From positions 124,001-188,000 of the forward strand of contig NZ_JAJLQW010000005.1 in NCBI RefSeq assembly GCF_025548535.1: DNA of 64,000 bases, written 5' to 3'. Positions 50,198 through 58,543 of this stretch are shown one piece after another. Under the pieces are notes generated by a model, which saw nothing but the letters and a program-made list of their open reading frames with translations, was not told the DNA's origin and made no database searches. The stretch is from Undibacterium sp. Jales W-56. GTDB lineage: Bacteria; Pseudomonadota; Gammaproteobacteria; Burkholderiales; Burkholderiaceae_D. Both the position numbers and the translations under genes were made by a program. The stretch's first letter is position 1; every line of letters starts with the position of its first letter.

Positions 50198-50623
50198 TCA
50201 GGTACGCCCGACGATCGCCGCCGTCGCCATCAGATCATCAATCAACGCCAGAGAGTTTTTGCCTGACATGCGGTGAGGATTGAGTTCTGGCAGCGCAGAA
50301 TATTTCAATAAAATCGAAGGATTGATTTTCCCCAGATTCGCTTGTCCCATCGTCCAGCCTGCATAACGGCGCTCATTGATTTCTTCATAATGCAGCAAGG
50401 TCACATCGGTATGCCGCGGGTCGCGCAAGATGTGGGCGTACAGCGTGTTGACCGCATCTCGCCCGCCTTCCAATACCTGCATAAATACATGGTCGCTATG
50501 GCACAAAATGCCGGTAATCCCATTGGCCGGATTGTGCGTGCGTGATTGCTGCATGATGGCCTGGATCATGTCGCACATCTGATTATCAACAGCGCGGCTG
50601 GCATATAAAAGTCGGACTAGCAT
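50198..50623 (-). CDS. BLUF-domain blue-light photoreceptor
   Basis: 141 residues, a stand-alone BLUF protein. The flavin-pocket residues sit at the spacing seen in AppA: Tyr7, Asn31, Gln49, Trp90 and Met92. The core reads RLLYASRA ... NGITGILCHSDHVFMQVLEGG ... LRDPRHTDV ... RRYAGWTMG. It should bind FAD and sense blue light. About 40 residues follow the core with no output domain, so it must act through a partner. The nearest candidates are FolE and the ECF sigma operon. Confidence 0.92.
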   Translation of the reverse strand: MLVRLLYASRAVDNQMCDMIQAIMQQSRTHNPANGITGILCHSDHVFMQVLEGGRDAVNTLYAHILRDPRHTDVTLLHYEEINERRYAGWTMGQANLGKINPSILLKYSALPELNPHRMSGKNSLALIDDLMATAAIVGRT

Positions 50624-50687
50624 GATGTTCTCTTTGTGGTGGTATGAGCGTATCGGGAAAAATAGATCGACGGTAATATGCTGCCGA

Positions 50688-51395
50688 TCATCGCTTAATC
50701 AGGGATAAAAATTCACGACGCAGATTCGGATCTTTCAGGAAAGAGCCGTGCATGACGCTATTGATCATCTTGGCATCCATGTCCTTGACGCCGCGCCAGT
50801 GCATGCAGTAATGATCGGCTTCCATGACTACCGCCAGACCATCGGGCTGCATTTTTTCTTGCAAGGTATCGGCTAACTGGACCACCGCTTCTTCCTGAAT
50901 TTGCGGACGGCTCATGATCCATTCGGCAATGCGGGCGTATTTGGATAAGCCGATCAAATTCGAATGCTCGTTCGGCATTACACCGATCCAGACCTTGCCG
51001 ATAATCGGGCACAAGTGATGCGAGCAGGCACTGCGCACGGTGACCGGGCCGATGATCATCAATTCGTTCAGATGCGAGGCATTCGGGAATTCAGTGACCG
51101 ACGGCATGTTCACATAGCGGCCTTTAAAAATTTCCTGCAGATACATCTTGGCGACGCGGCGACCGGTATCCTGGGTGTTGTGATCACTGTCGGTGTCAAT
51201 CACCAGGCTTTGCAACACGTCTTTGAGTTTTTCCTCGACTTCGTCCAGCAGTTGATCCAACTCGCCAGGCTCGATAAAGGCGGCGATATTGTCGTTCGCA
51301 TGATAGCGGGTTTTGCTCGCAATGATGCGCTCGCGTATGCGCTGCGAGATGGGGATGCTAACGGGCTTGAGTTCAGTATTCTGGTCAGATGGCAT
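50688..51395 (-). CDS. folE: GTP cyclohydrolase I FolE
   Basis: 235 residues from the ATG at 51395 (MPSDQNTELKP). The frame stays open upstream for 67 codons, but that part overlaps the CWC gene and lacks FolE similarity. Zinc ligands are in SACSHHLCPIIGKVWIGVMP and HYCMHWRGVKD, and IGLSKYARIAEWIMSRPQIQEE is the GTP-cyclohydrolase motif. It makes dihydroneopterin triphosphate for folate or pterins. The active-site motif is a divergent version (CSHHLCP rather than CEHH..P), typical of a second FolE type in betaproteobacteria. Confidence 0.9.
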   Translation of the reverse strand: MPSDQNTELKPVSIPISQRIRERIIASKTRYHANDNIAAFIEPGELDQLLDEVEEKLKDVLQSLVIDTDSDHNTQDTGRRVAKMYLQEIFKGRYVNMPSVTEFPNASHLNELMIIGPVTVRSACSHHLCPIIGKVWIGVMPNEHSNLIGLSKYARIAEWIMSRPQIQEEAVVQLADTLQEKMQPDGLAVVMEADHYCMHWRGVKDMDAKMINSVMHGSFLKDPNLRREFLSLIKR

Positions 51396-51504
51396 AGTGG
51401 ATATCCGGGGTGGTGTCTGGCCCAGGCAATATGCGTACGGCGTGTCGTGCCTTACTGCTTGATTGCCTGAGATGCAAATGGCGCTGCAGGGCGTCATCAA
51501 AACG

Positions 51505-51726
51505 CTATGGTAACTGAATTGCGGATGTCGGGTTTTGTTGCGCGGCGCGTTCTGCCTTCCATTCCGGCAGGCACTTAGGACAGAAGCAGCGCGCATCCAT
51601 ATCCAGCTTGCCGTCCGGTAATTGAGCGAAGGCGATAGGCGCTAGCGCTGCGCACCAGCATTCCTGGCCGGTATTGTCCGCCATCGCACAGGTGAAGACG
51701 CTTTGACAACGTGGACAAACGCTCAT
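51505..51726 (-). CDS. Cysteine-rich CWC-family protein
   Basis: 73 residues with cysteines at 4, 7, 13, 23, 25, 47, 49 and 52. The ECWCAAL stretch marks the cysteine-rich CWC family, small likely zinc-binding proteins of unknown role. Its start overlaps the anti-sigma-like gene by 4 bases, so it belongs to the sigma operon. Confidence 0.82.
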   Translation of the reverse strand: MSVCPRCQSVFTCAMADNTGQECWCAALAPIAFAQLPDGKLDMDARCFCPKCLPEWKAERAAQQNPTSAIQLP

Positions 51727-51935
51727 GATGAGTGATCCTGGTCGCCAGTGTCATCCCTGAGCGGCAACTTGCGCATCGCGCGACGCAACAACTGCATCTG
51801 GCCATTGAAGTTGGTACAGCCGTGGCACATGGATAAGTGCATTTTCAGGCGCGCACGTTCTCCCAGACTCAGGTGCCGGTCCAGTCCTTCCGATACCATC
51901 TGGTGCGCTTGTTTACAGCTAATGAGTAGTCGCAT
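51723..51935 (-). CDS. zf-HC2 anti-sigma-factor-like protein
   Basis: 70 residues with the zinc anti-sigma motif Cys7 ... His33-x3-Cys37-x2-Cys40 (KMHLSMCHGC). There is no membrane segment, so it would be a soluble, possibly redox-responsive anti-sigma factor. It follows the ECF sigma gene by 27 bases and overlaps the CWC gene by 4, a typical sigma/anti-sigma unit. Loss of zinc on cysteine oxidation is the usual trigger in this family; here it is inference. Confidence 0.87.
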   Translation of the reverse strand: MRLLISCKQAHQMVSEGLDRHLSLGERARLKMHLSMCHGCTNFNGQMQLLRRAMRKLPLRDDTGDQDHSS

Positions 51936-51962
51936 GATTGCTCGGTTCTTAATTATTAAACG

Positions 51963-52532
51963 CTAAGTCTTATTGGCAAACCAGTTCAAATCCAGACATT
52001 CACGTAAGCGCAGACGGGCGCGATACAGCAACACCCATAGATTAGACGTGGTCAGCGTCAATTCCTTACAAATTTCTTCGGTTTCCAGTTCCAGCCATTC
52101 ACGCATCATGAAGACCCGGGCCGTATTCGCGGGTAGTTTCTCAAGGCAGACTTCGAGCACGCGAAAAAAATCTTTTTGCTCCAGACTCGCATCGGGATTA
52201 CCCCAGGCTCTGGGGATCTCATGCGGGTGCCCATTTTTGGCGAAAAGACTATCGATTAAATCGGCTTCCGATTCGTCATCGTCGATGTGCAACGCGACTT
52301 CTTTGTTACCCGCGCGCAGACAATCGATGATTTTATATTTCAAGATGCCGGTGACATAGGTGCGCAAAGACGATTGACCGGCAAAACTATCGGGCTTTTC
52401 CAGTACCGCGAGCAAGGCTTCCTGTACCGCGTCTTCGGCTTGAAAATCATTGCGTAGCTGTAGCATCGCGAAGCGAAACAAAACGGGACGCATGGTCTCC
52501 AGTTGCTGGTGCAAAGACGATAGTGATGTCAT
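51963..52532 (-). CDS. ECF-type sigma-70 factor
   Basis: 189 residues. Region 2 (about 12-80) has FRFAMLQLRNDFQAEDAVQEALLAVLE; region 4 (about 125-180) has LEKLPANTARVFMMREWLELETEEICKELTLTTSNLWVLLYRARLRLRECL. An acidic linker (DDDESEADLIDS) joins them. It is probably controlled by the zinc anti-sigma protein encoded next. Target promoters are unknown; the 120-base gap to divergent argB is a place to look for an autoregulated promoter. Confidence 0.93.
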   Translation of the reverse strand: MTSLSSLHQQLETMRPVLFRFAMLQLRNDFQAEDAVQEALLAVLEKPDSFAGQSSLRTYVTGILKYKIIDCLRAGNKEVALHIDDDESEADLIDSLFAKNGHPHEIPRAWGNPDASLEQKDFFRVLEVCLEKLPANTARVFMMREWLELETEEICKELTLTTSNLWVLLYRARLRLRECLDLNWFANKT

Positions 52533-52652
52533 TTTTTAAATTTATCGATGGTATTCACAATAGAGACCGAGTAAATCCTCCCCTCAGTGCCTGAGTAAGG
52601 AGTTTTCCCTGTAAAATTCGAGAAACTTCCATGCATATAGGATACTTTTATT

Positions 52653-53576
52653 ATGAGTAGTGTAACCGACACAGCAGCGCCTGCCGACGATAAATTGGCG
52701 GGTGTTGCGCCTGAGATTAAAGCAGAAATCCTGGCCGAAGCCTTGCCTTATATCCGTAAATTCCACGGAAAAACCATCGTCGTCAAATACGGCGGCAACG
52801 CCATGACGGAAGAACGCCTGAAGCACGGCTTTGCGCGCGATGTGATTCTGCTGAAACTGGTCGGGATGAATCCAGTCGTGGTGCATGGCGGCGGTCCGCA
52901 AATTGATAATGCGCTCAAAAAAATGGGCAAGCAAGGTACTTTCGTACAGGGCATGCGTATCACCGACGAAGAAACCATGGAAGTCGTGGAATGGGTGCTC
53001 GGCGGTGAGGTCCAGCAGGATATCGTCATGCTGATCAATCATTACGGCGGCCAGGCGGTTGGCCTGACCGGCAAGGATGGCGGTTTGATCCGTGCCAGAA
53101 AAATGATGATGCCAGATCGTGAAAAGCCGGGTCAATTCCTGGATATCGGCTTTGTCGGCGAGATTGATGCGATCAATCCGGCGGTGGTCAAAGCTTTGCA
53201 GGATGACGCATTTATTCCTATCATTTCACCGATCGGTTTTGGCGACGACGGTCAGGCGTATAACATCAATGCAGACGTGGTGGCGGGTAAAATTGCAGAA
53301 ATCCTGAAGGCTGAAAAGCTGATCATGATGACCAATATCGCCGGGGTGCAAGATAAGCTAGGCAATCTGGTCACGGATCTGTCGGCGCGTGAAATTGATG
53401 AAATGTTCGCCGACGGTACCATCTCCGGCGGCATGTTACCGAAGATTTCTTCGGCGCTGGATGCGGCGAAATCCGGCGTGAATACCGTACATATTATCGA
53501 TGGCCGGATCGAACATTCCTTGCTGCTGGAAGTGCTGACCGAACAGGCTTTCGGCACGATGATACGCAGTCATTAA
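52653..53576 (+). CDS. argB: Acetylglutamate kinase ArgB
   Basis: 307 residues with the amino-acid-kinase motifs [25 protein letters not shown] and [17 protein letters not shown], and [18 protein letters not shown]. It phosphorylates N-acetylglutamate, the second step of arginine synthesis. The 25-residue N-terminal extension is typical of arginine-sensitive hexameric forms. A terminator follows. Confidence 0.98.
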   Translation: MSSVTDTAAPADDKLAGVAPEIKAEILAEALPYIRKFHGKTIVVKYGGNAMTEERLKHGFARDVILLKLVGMNPVVVHGGGPQIDNALKKMGKQGTFVQGMRITDEETMEVVEWVLGGEVQQDIVMLINHYGGQAVGLTGKDGGLIRARKMMMPDREKPGQFLDIGFVGEIDAINPAVVKALQDDAFIPIISPIGFGDDGQAYNINADVVAGKIAEILKAEKLIMMTNIAGVQDKLGNLVTDLSAREIDEMFADGTISGGMLPKISSALDAAKSGVNTVHIIDGRIEHSLLLEVLTEQAFGTMIRSH

Positions 53577-53658
53577 GAGCACAAAAAAGCAGCAAAAAAG
53601 GAGGCTAAAACGGCGTCCGCTCATTTAGCCAGCGCTGCCTTGTCTAGAAAATCCCTAC

Positions 53659-53683
53659 AGGGCGGTCTTCCGCCCTTTCTTTT
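53659..53683 (+). terminator. Rho-independent terminator after argB
   Basis: Perfect 7-bp stem AGGGCGG/CCGCCCT (53659-53665, 53670-53676) with loop TCTT, followed by TTCTTTT. It ends about 10 bases before the next ATG, so it probably limits read-through into the HAD gene. Confidence 0.85.
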
Positions 53684-53693
53684 GTAAAGCGAC

Positions 53694-54404
53694 ATGAAGC
53701 AACGCTCCCCGCTCTGGTTGTTTGATCTCGATAACACCCTGCATAACGCCAGCCATGCGATTTTCCCTGCGATTACCCATAACATGAACGTGTTTATGGC
53801 GGACCTGCTGGGAGACGGCACTACACCGGCCGATGCCGGGACGGTGAATGCCGCGCGGCAGCTCTATTGGAAGCGCTATGGGGCAACCCTGCTGGGTCTG
53901 GTACGTCATCACGGTGTGAAAGCCGATCATTTTTTACATGAGGCGCACCGTTTTGAAGATTTAACCGATATGATCCGCGCCGAACGCGGCCTGGGACGTT
54001 TGCTGGAGCGTTTACCGGGGCGAAAAATTTTGTTGACGAATGCGCCGCGCAGCTACTCACACGAGGTCATGCGGCATCTGGGTTTGCACCGGCATTTTGC
54101 CGAACATATACCGATCGAAGCGATGCGCGTGCATGGCCGTCTGCGTCCCAAACCGTCGGTGCCGTATTTGCTCAAGCTGCTAGCCAGGCAGGGCGTGCAT
54201 CCGCGCCACTGCGTGCTGGTTGAAGATACCCTCAGTAATCTCCGTGCCGCCAAGCAGGTCGGGATGCGCACGGTGCTGGTCACCGGATATGTGCAGGCAG
54301 ATCAAGCGGTGCAGAAAAAAATTCATGCCTGCGTCGATGTCAAAGTAAAATCAGTGCTCGATCTACCCGATCATGTTCATCGTTTATGTTCAGCGCATTT
54401 CTAA
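53694..54404 (+). CDS. HAD-family pyrimidine 5'-nucleotidase
   Basis: 236 residues of the haloacid-dehalogenase superfamily: motif I WLFDLDNTLHNASHAIFP, motif II KILLTNAPRSY, and motif III/IV CVLVEDTLSNLRAAKQVGMRTV. The cap and its start match the SDT1/PPM1-like pyrimidine 5'-nucleotidase group. The argB - HAD - slmA order is common in Burkholderiales. Substrate is assigned by family only. Confidence 0.9.
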   Translation: MKQRSPLWLFDLDNTLHNASHAIFPAITHNMNVFMADLLGDGTTPADAGTVNAARQLYWKRYGATLLGLVRHHGVKADHFLHEAHRFEDLTDMIRAERGLGRLLERLPGRKILLTNAPRSYSHEVMRHLGLHRHFAEHIPIEAMRVHGRLRPKPSVPYLLKLLARQGVHPRHCVLVEDTLSNLRAAKQVGMRTVLVTGYVQADQAVQKKIHACVDVKVKSVLDLPDHVHRLCSAHF

Positions 54405-54416
54405 AAAATCAATAAT

Positions 54417-54992
54417 ATGGCAACTACGAAACCCGGCGAGCGTAAGCTGCAGATCTTGCAAACTCTGGCAGCGATGCTGGAGAATCCCAAAGGCGAAAAA
54501 ATTACGACAGCCGCACTGGCAGCCAGGATCGAGGTATCCGAGGCGGCTTTGTACCGGCACTTCGCCAGCAAGGCACAGATGTTCGAAGGATTGATTGAGT
54601 TTATTGAGAGTTCGGTGTTCGGCCTGATCAATCAAATCAGTCAGCAGCAGGAAGACGGCGTATTGCAGGCGCAGGCGATTGCGTTGATGTTGCTGAATTT
54701 CGCCGAGCGCAACCCCGGCATGACGCGGGTCCTGATCGGCGATGCACTGGTGAATGAAGACGAGCGCCTGCAGTTGCGCATGAACCAGTTTGTCGAGCGC
54801 ATTGAACTCGCGTTCAAACAATCGCTGCGCCTCGCCAGCACCCAGGGTAGTGCGCTGGAGTCAGAAGTCGCGCCGCGTGCCAACCTGCTGGTCTGTTTCG
54901 TGATGGGACGTTGGCACCGTTATGCGAAAACCGGCTTTAAACACCTGCCGGGTGACCAGGCTACTTTGCAGTTAAGCGTGTTGCTGGGTTAA
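54417..54992 (+). CDS. slmA: Nucleoid occlusion factor SlmA (TetR family)
   Basis: 191 residues. The N-terminal helix-turn-helix is KITTAALAARIEVSEAALYRHFASKAQMFEGLIEFIE, with the SlmA-type YRHFASKAQMFEGLI. SlmA binds chromosomal sites and blocks FtsZ assembly over the nucleoid. It is 12 bases after the HAD gene. Its last 32 bases overlap the convergent diguanylate cyclase gene. Confidence 0.93.
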   Translation: MATTKPGERKLQILQTLAAMLENPKGEKITTAALAARIEVSEAALYRHFASKAQMFEGLIEFIESSVFGLINQISQQQEDGVLQAQAIALMLLNFAERNPGMTRVLIGDALVNEDERLQLRMNQFVERIELAFKQSLRLASTQGSALESEVAPRANLLVCFVMGRWHRYAKTGFKHLPGDQATLQLSVLLG

Positions 54993-56283
54993 ACGTTCCC
55001 AGGCTGGCCGCCGGTGCTGTAAAAATCCGCCAGGTATTGGTGCCTGAGAATTTCGCTTCTTTCAAAGCCAGATCCGTGTTGTGCAAGAACAAGCGCTGCT
55101 CTTTGCCATGTAAAGGACAGCAGGCGACACCGACGCTGGCGGTAATCACGAGTTTTTTACCGCGCACGATGAGCGGCTCGCGCACGGCCTGGACCAGGCG
55201 TTCGGACAGGGTCTGTGCCATTTCCACGCTACCGATATTCGGCAGGATCGCCGCGAACTCATCGCCGTCGACCCGGCACAGGGTATCGGTATTGCGTAAT
55301 ACCTGGCACAGGCGGTTCGCCATGGTGGTCATGATCAGGTCGCCTGCATCATAGCCGTAGGCGTCGTTCAAGGCTTTAAAATGATCGATATCGATGAAGG
55401 CCAGGGCCGCTAGCTGATTCGACTCAATCGCATCTTCAACGCAATTCGTCAGCAAGCGATGAAAGAAATGCCGGTTCGGCAGCTTGGTCAGGCTGTCGTG
55501 ATTTTCCAGTATCGACATGCGCTGTTCCGCTTCGCGACGCTGGTGGGCCTCGCTCTGAATATCCGATTCCCAGACTTCAATCTGCGCCATAATTTTATTG
55601 AAGTGCTGGCTCAGGCTGCCGAGCTGCTTGCTCTCGGGGTGTTGCACGCGCAGGGTGTAATCTTCCGAGTTGGCGACTTGTTCCGCCACTCTGGATAATT
55701 CTATGATGGGGGCCAGCCGCACTATCTGACGCTCTGTCAGCAGGTAGACGCTCGCCACCGTACTCACAATCAGGAGCAAGGTACCGACCGCCAGATGCAG
55801 CCAGAAATCTTTATAAATCGAATCCAGACTGACGTTCATCTGGACCAGGCCGATCACTTCGGCGCCGGCCATGACCGGCACGGTGGCGGATAAATAAGAC
55901 GATTGCAAACGGGTCTGAGGCTGGCTGACTGGTGCAATCTTCTCTGCAGGATCGGGTTTGACAAAATGCGTCGTGCGATTCCAGCTGATCTGCGGCACGC
56001 CTTTATTGTCAAACACCGTAATGTTCAAGACATTGCTTGCCGCGCCTGCATTCAGGATTAATTTTTGTGCTTGTTTTTGATACTCGCTAGCCGGGCTGTC
56101 ATCCAGGTTGGCGGCCAGTACATTGGCTTTGTACAGCGTCTCTGCCCGCAGATTTTTCTGCATCATGTAAGTCGAGAATAGCAGGAATAAAACCAGTACG
56201 GATGACAACACGATCACGATAGCGGTCAAGTTATCGCGTAGCAGTTTTTTGGCGAGAGGTAATCGGAGAAATGCGGTTTGCAT
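54961..56283 (-). CDS. Membrane diguanylate cyclase, periplasmic sensor - HAMP - GGDEF
   Basis: 440 residues. Two membrane helices (about 19-41 and 163-183) flank a periplasmic sensor that looks CHASE8-like (ETLYKANVLAANL). HAMP (about 183-240) and a short coiled coil lead to the GGDEF domain. The active loop reads DGDEF (339-343) instead of GGDEF; such variants can be active because the Gly-Asp-Glu core is kept. The inhibitory RxxD site is present at 330-333. It resembles YfiN/TpbB and the GGDEF-EAL protein downstream, so both may answer periplasmic cues. Confidence 0.9.
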   Translation of the reverse strand: MQTAFLRLPLAKKLLRDNLTAIVIVLSSVLVLFLLFSTYMMQKNLRAETLYKANVLAANLDDSPASEYQKQAQKLILNAGAASNVLNITVFDNKGVPQISWNRTTHFVKPDPAEKIAPVSQPQTRLQSSYLSATVPVMAGAEVIGLVQMNVSLDSIYKDFWLHLAVGTLLLIVSTVASVYLLTERQIVRLAPIIELSRVAEQVANSEDYTLRVQHPESKQLGSLSQHFNKIMAQIEVWESDIQSEAHQRREAEQRMSILENHDSLTKLPNRHFFHRLLTNCVEDAIESNQLAALAFIDIDHFKALNDAYGYDAGDLIMTTMANRLCQVLRNTDTLCRVDGDEFAAILPNIGSVEMAQTLSERLVQAVREPLIVRGKKLVITASVGVACCPLHGKEQRLFLHNTDLALKEAKFSGTNTWRIFTAPAASLGTFNPATRLTAK

Positions 56284-56469
56284 TATGGCGTCTATTATTG
56301 TGCGTTATTTTGAACAACATTATCGACCAATAAGCGTCGTCAGTGTTGTTCTTGCTGATGTTTGAATCCATTTTATTGTGTTTATTATAATTCAATAATC
56401 CGCTTTCCCATGCAGGGAATAGCGTCTGCGAGTAAACTCTCGCGCATCTTTGTTCGTCTGGAAATTTTA

Positions 56470-58353
56470 GTGTCTTTTTTGCCCCACAAGCTCCCGGATA
56501 GTTTTGCCCTGCTCGACGATGCGCAATCGCCGGATGGCCAGGCGGCGTCGCGTTTATATACCGGTCTGGTCAAAGTCTTGCAATGTGACGATGCGCCAGC
56601 CTGGCCCCGGCTATGGCAGGCGCTTGAGGCGGCGTTACAGGGCGGGCAATACGCGGTTGCCTTGCTATCGTATGAGACGGGCGCTTTACTGCAAGACATC
56701 GCGTCTTGGGACGCTCAACAGTTACCGTCCAGAGTGCTGTTGTTCTCGCATTGCGAAGTCCTGGATCGCGAACAGGTCAATCTCTGGCTGGACACGTCGG
56801 CCAACGCGCTGGAGCAGGCCGCATCAGCGCCAGGCAGCATGGGCGCTGATGCGGCGGGAATTGCCGGTATTGCGGGTCTGCGCAACAGCGTGGATGAAGC
56901 GGCATTTACTCAGGCCATCGCTCAGGTGCGTGCATATATCGCTGCCGGCGATACTTATCAGGTGAATTACACCTACCGTCTGCATTTCGATGTGTATGGC
57001 TCGCCGCTGCATCTGTATCGCCGCTTGCGCCAACGCCAGCCGGTACCTTACGGCGCCTTGATTTGCCTACCGGATGGCGAAGCGGTGCTGTCGCTGTCGC
57101 CCGAATTATTTGTCCGTCATCAGGCCGGACATCTGCATGCCAAACCGATGAAAGGCACGGCGGCAGCCACTGGCGATCAGCGCATGGATGCAGAGCTAGC
57201 GCGCTCTCTAGCGGCTGACGTAAAAAATCGCGCAGAGAATTTGATGATAGTGGATTTGCTGCGCAATGATCTGGGACGGCTTGCCGTGCCGGGTTCGGTC
57301 AAGGTGCCTGCTTTATTTGAAGTCAGGCGTTTTTCCAGCGTCTTGCAAATGACGTCCAGCATCACTGCCGAGTTGCGCGCCGGTCTTGGGCTTGCTTCGA
57401 TTTTATCGGCGCTGTATCCGTGCGGCTCCATCACCGGAGCGCCGAAGCGGCGCACTATGCAAATCGTGCGTGAATTGGAGTCTGAGCCACGCGGCTTGTA
57501 CACCGGCGCAATCGGCTGGTTTGATCCGCCGCAAGACGCGCAGGCAATCGGCGATTTTTGCCTGTCGGTACCGATCCGGACTCTGCATTTGCCGGCATCG
57601 GAGGGATTGCCGGTGCGTCCTGCGGTGATGGGGGTCGGCGCCGGTATCGTGCACGATAGCGTGGCCGCAGACGAATTTGCAGAGTGCCGGTTAAAAGCGC
57701 AATTCCTGACCGGATTGGGCCCCGAATTCGACTTGTTCGAGACCATGCATGCCACGCGCGAGCACGGTTGTCGTCACTTGCAGCGGCATTTGCAGCGTCT
57801 GCGGCACTCCGCCAGGTATTTCGGCTTCGTCTTCGATGAAGAAGCGATTGCGCAGTCTTTACGCGCCTTTCAGGCTGATTTGCCGCCGCAAGGCGCTCAC
57901 CGCTTGCGCCTGGCACTTCGGGTCGATGGCCAGGTGCTGATCCAGAGCGCGGCGATGCACCCCTTGGCGGCGCGGGTCAAGGTCTTGCTGGCAAGCATTT
58001 CCACCCATAGCGACGATCTGTTCTTACGCCACAAAACGACCGTGCGTCAGCGCTACGATCAAGCCTGGCAGGCCGCTGAACAGCAAGGCGCATTCGACAT
58101 GCTGTTTTGCAATCAGCATGGTTATCTGACCGAGGGCGCTCGCACGAATGTATTTATCCTGAAACAAGGCCGGTGGCTGACGCCACCCTTAACTGACGGC
58201 GTATTGCCGGGCATCATGCGCGCCGTGCTACTCGACGATCCGCAATGGCGGGCGAGCGAGGCGCAATTGCGCTTCGACGATGTGCGTGCTGCCGAGGCGA
58301 TTATTCTGTGCAATTCCTTACGTGGCGTAATGCACGCAGACCTGGTGTTTTAA
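56470..58353 (+). CDS. pabB: Aminodeoxychorismate synthase component I fused to aminodeoxychorismate lyase (PabB-PabC)
   Basis: About 627 residues from GTG 56470, which follows CTGGAAA; ATG 56410 or TTG 56362 remain possible. The PabB part (to about residue 425) has VNYTYRLHF, SPELFVRH, KGTAAATGD, MIVDLLRNDLGRLA and PCGSITGAPKRRTMQIVRELE. The C-terminal part is a class IV aminotransferase-type lyase (FDLFETMHATREHG ... EGARTNVFILKQGRW) that finishes 4-aminobenzoate for folate. The fusion is common in betaproteobacteria. Convergent or divergent partners share no operon with it. Confidence 0.93.
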   Translation: MSFLPHKLPDSFALLDDAQSPDGQAASRLYTGLVKVLQCDDAPAWPRLWQALEAALQGGQYAVALLSYETGALLQDIASWDAQQLPSRVLLFSHCEVLDREQVNLWLDTSANALEQAASAPGSMGADAAGIAGIAGLRNSVDEAAFTQAIAQVRAYIAAGDTYQVNYTYRLHFDVYGSPLHLYRRLRQRQPVPYGALICLPDGEAVLSLSPELFVRHQAGHLHAKPMKGTAAATGDQRMDAELARSLAADVKNRAENLMIVDLLRNDLGRLAVPGSVKVPALFEVRRFSSVLQMTSSITAELRAGLGLASILSALYPCGSITGAPKRRTMQIVRELESEPRGLYTGAIGWFDPPQDAQAIGDFCLSVPIRTLHLPASEGLPVRPAVMGVGAGIVHDSVAADEFAECRLKAQFLTGLGPEFDLFETMHATREHGCRHLQRHLQRLRHSARYFGFVFDEEAIAQSLRAFQADLPPQGAHRLRLALRVDGQVLIQSAAMHPLAARVKVLLASISTHSDDLFLRHKTTVRQRYDQAWQAAEQQGAFDMLFCNQHGYLTEGARTNVFILKQGRWLTPPLTDGVLPGIMRAVLLDDPQWRASEAQLRFDDVRAAEAIILCNSLRGVMHADLVF

Positions 58354-58543
58354 ATTGCCGCTAAATAAGTGGGAATGACGATTCTTGCATTTTATTCACA
58401 AAAATGTTGTATATTGGTTTAGCGTTCGCTGTGATCTGTATTGCAACAAAAATTCAGTTCGCATATGAAATTGATGTTGTTCAATTGGCAAAAATCAAGT
58501 TGTTAGAGTAATATGATTCCATTATCTGGCAGAGAACAACACC

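Noticed and set aside
51396..51596. N-terminal extension of FolE
   Set aside because: Overlaps the CWC gene on the same strand and has no FolE features; the ATG at 51395 fits the family.
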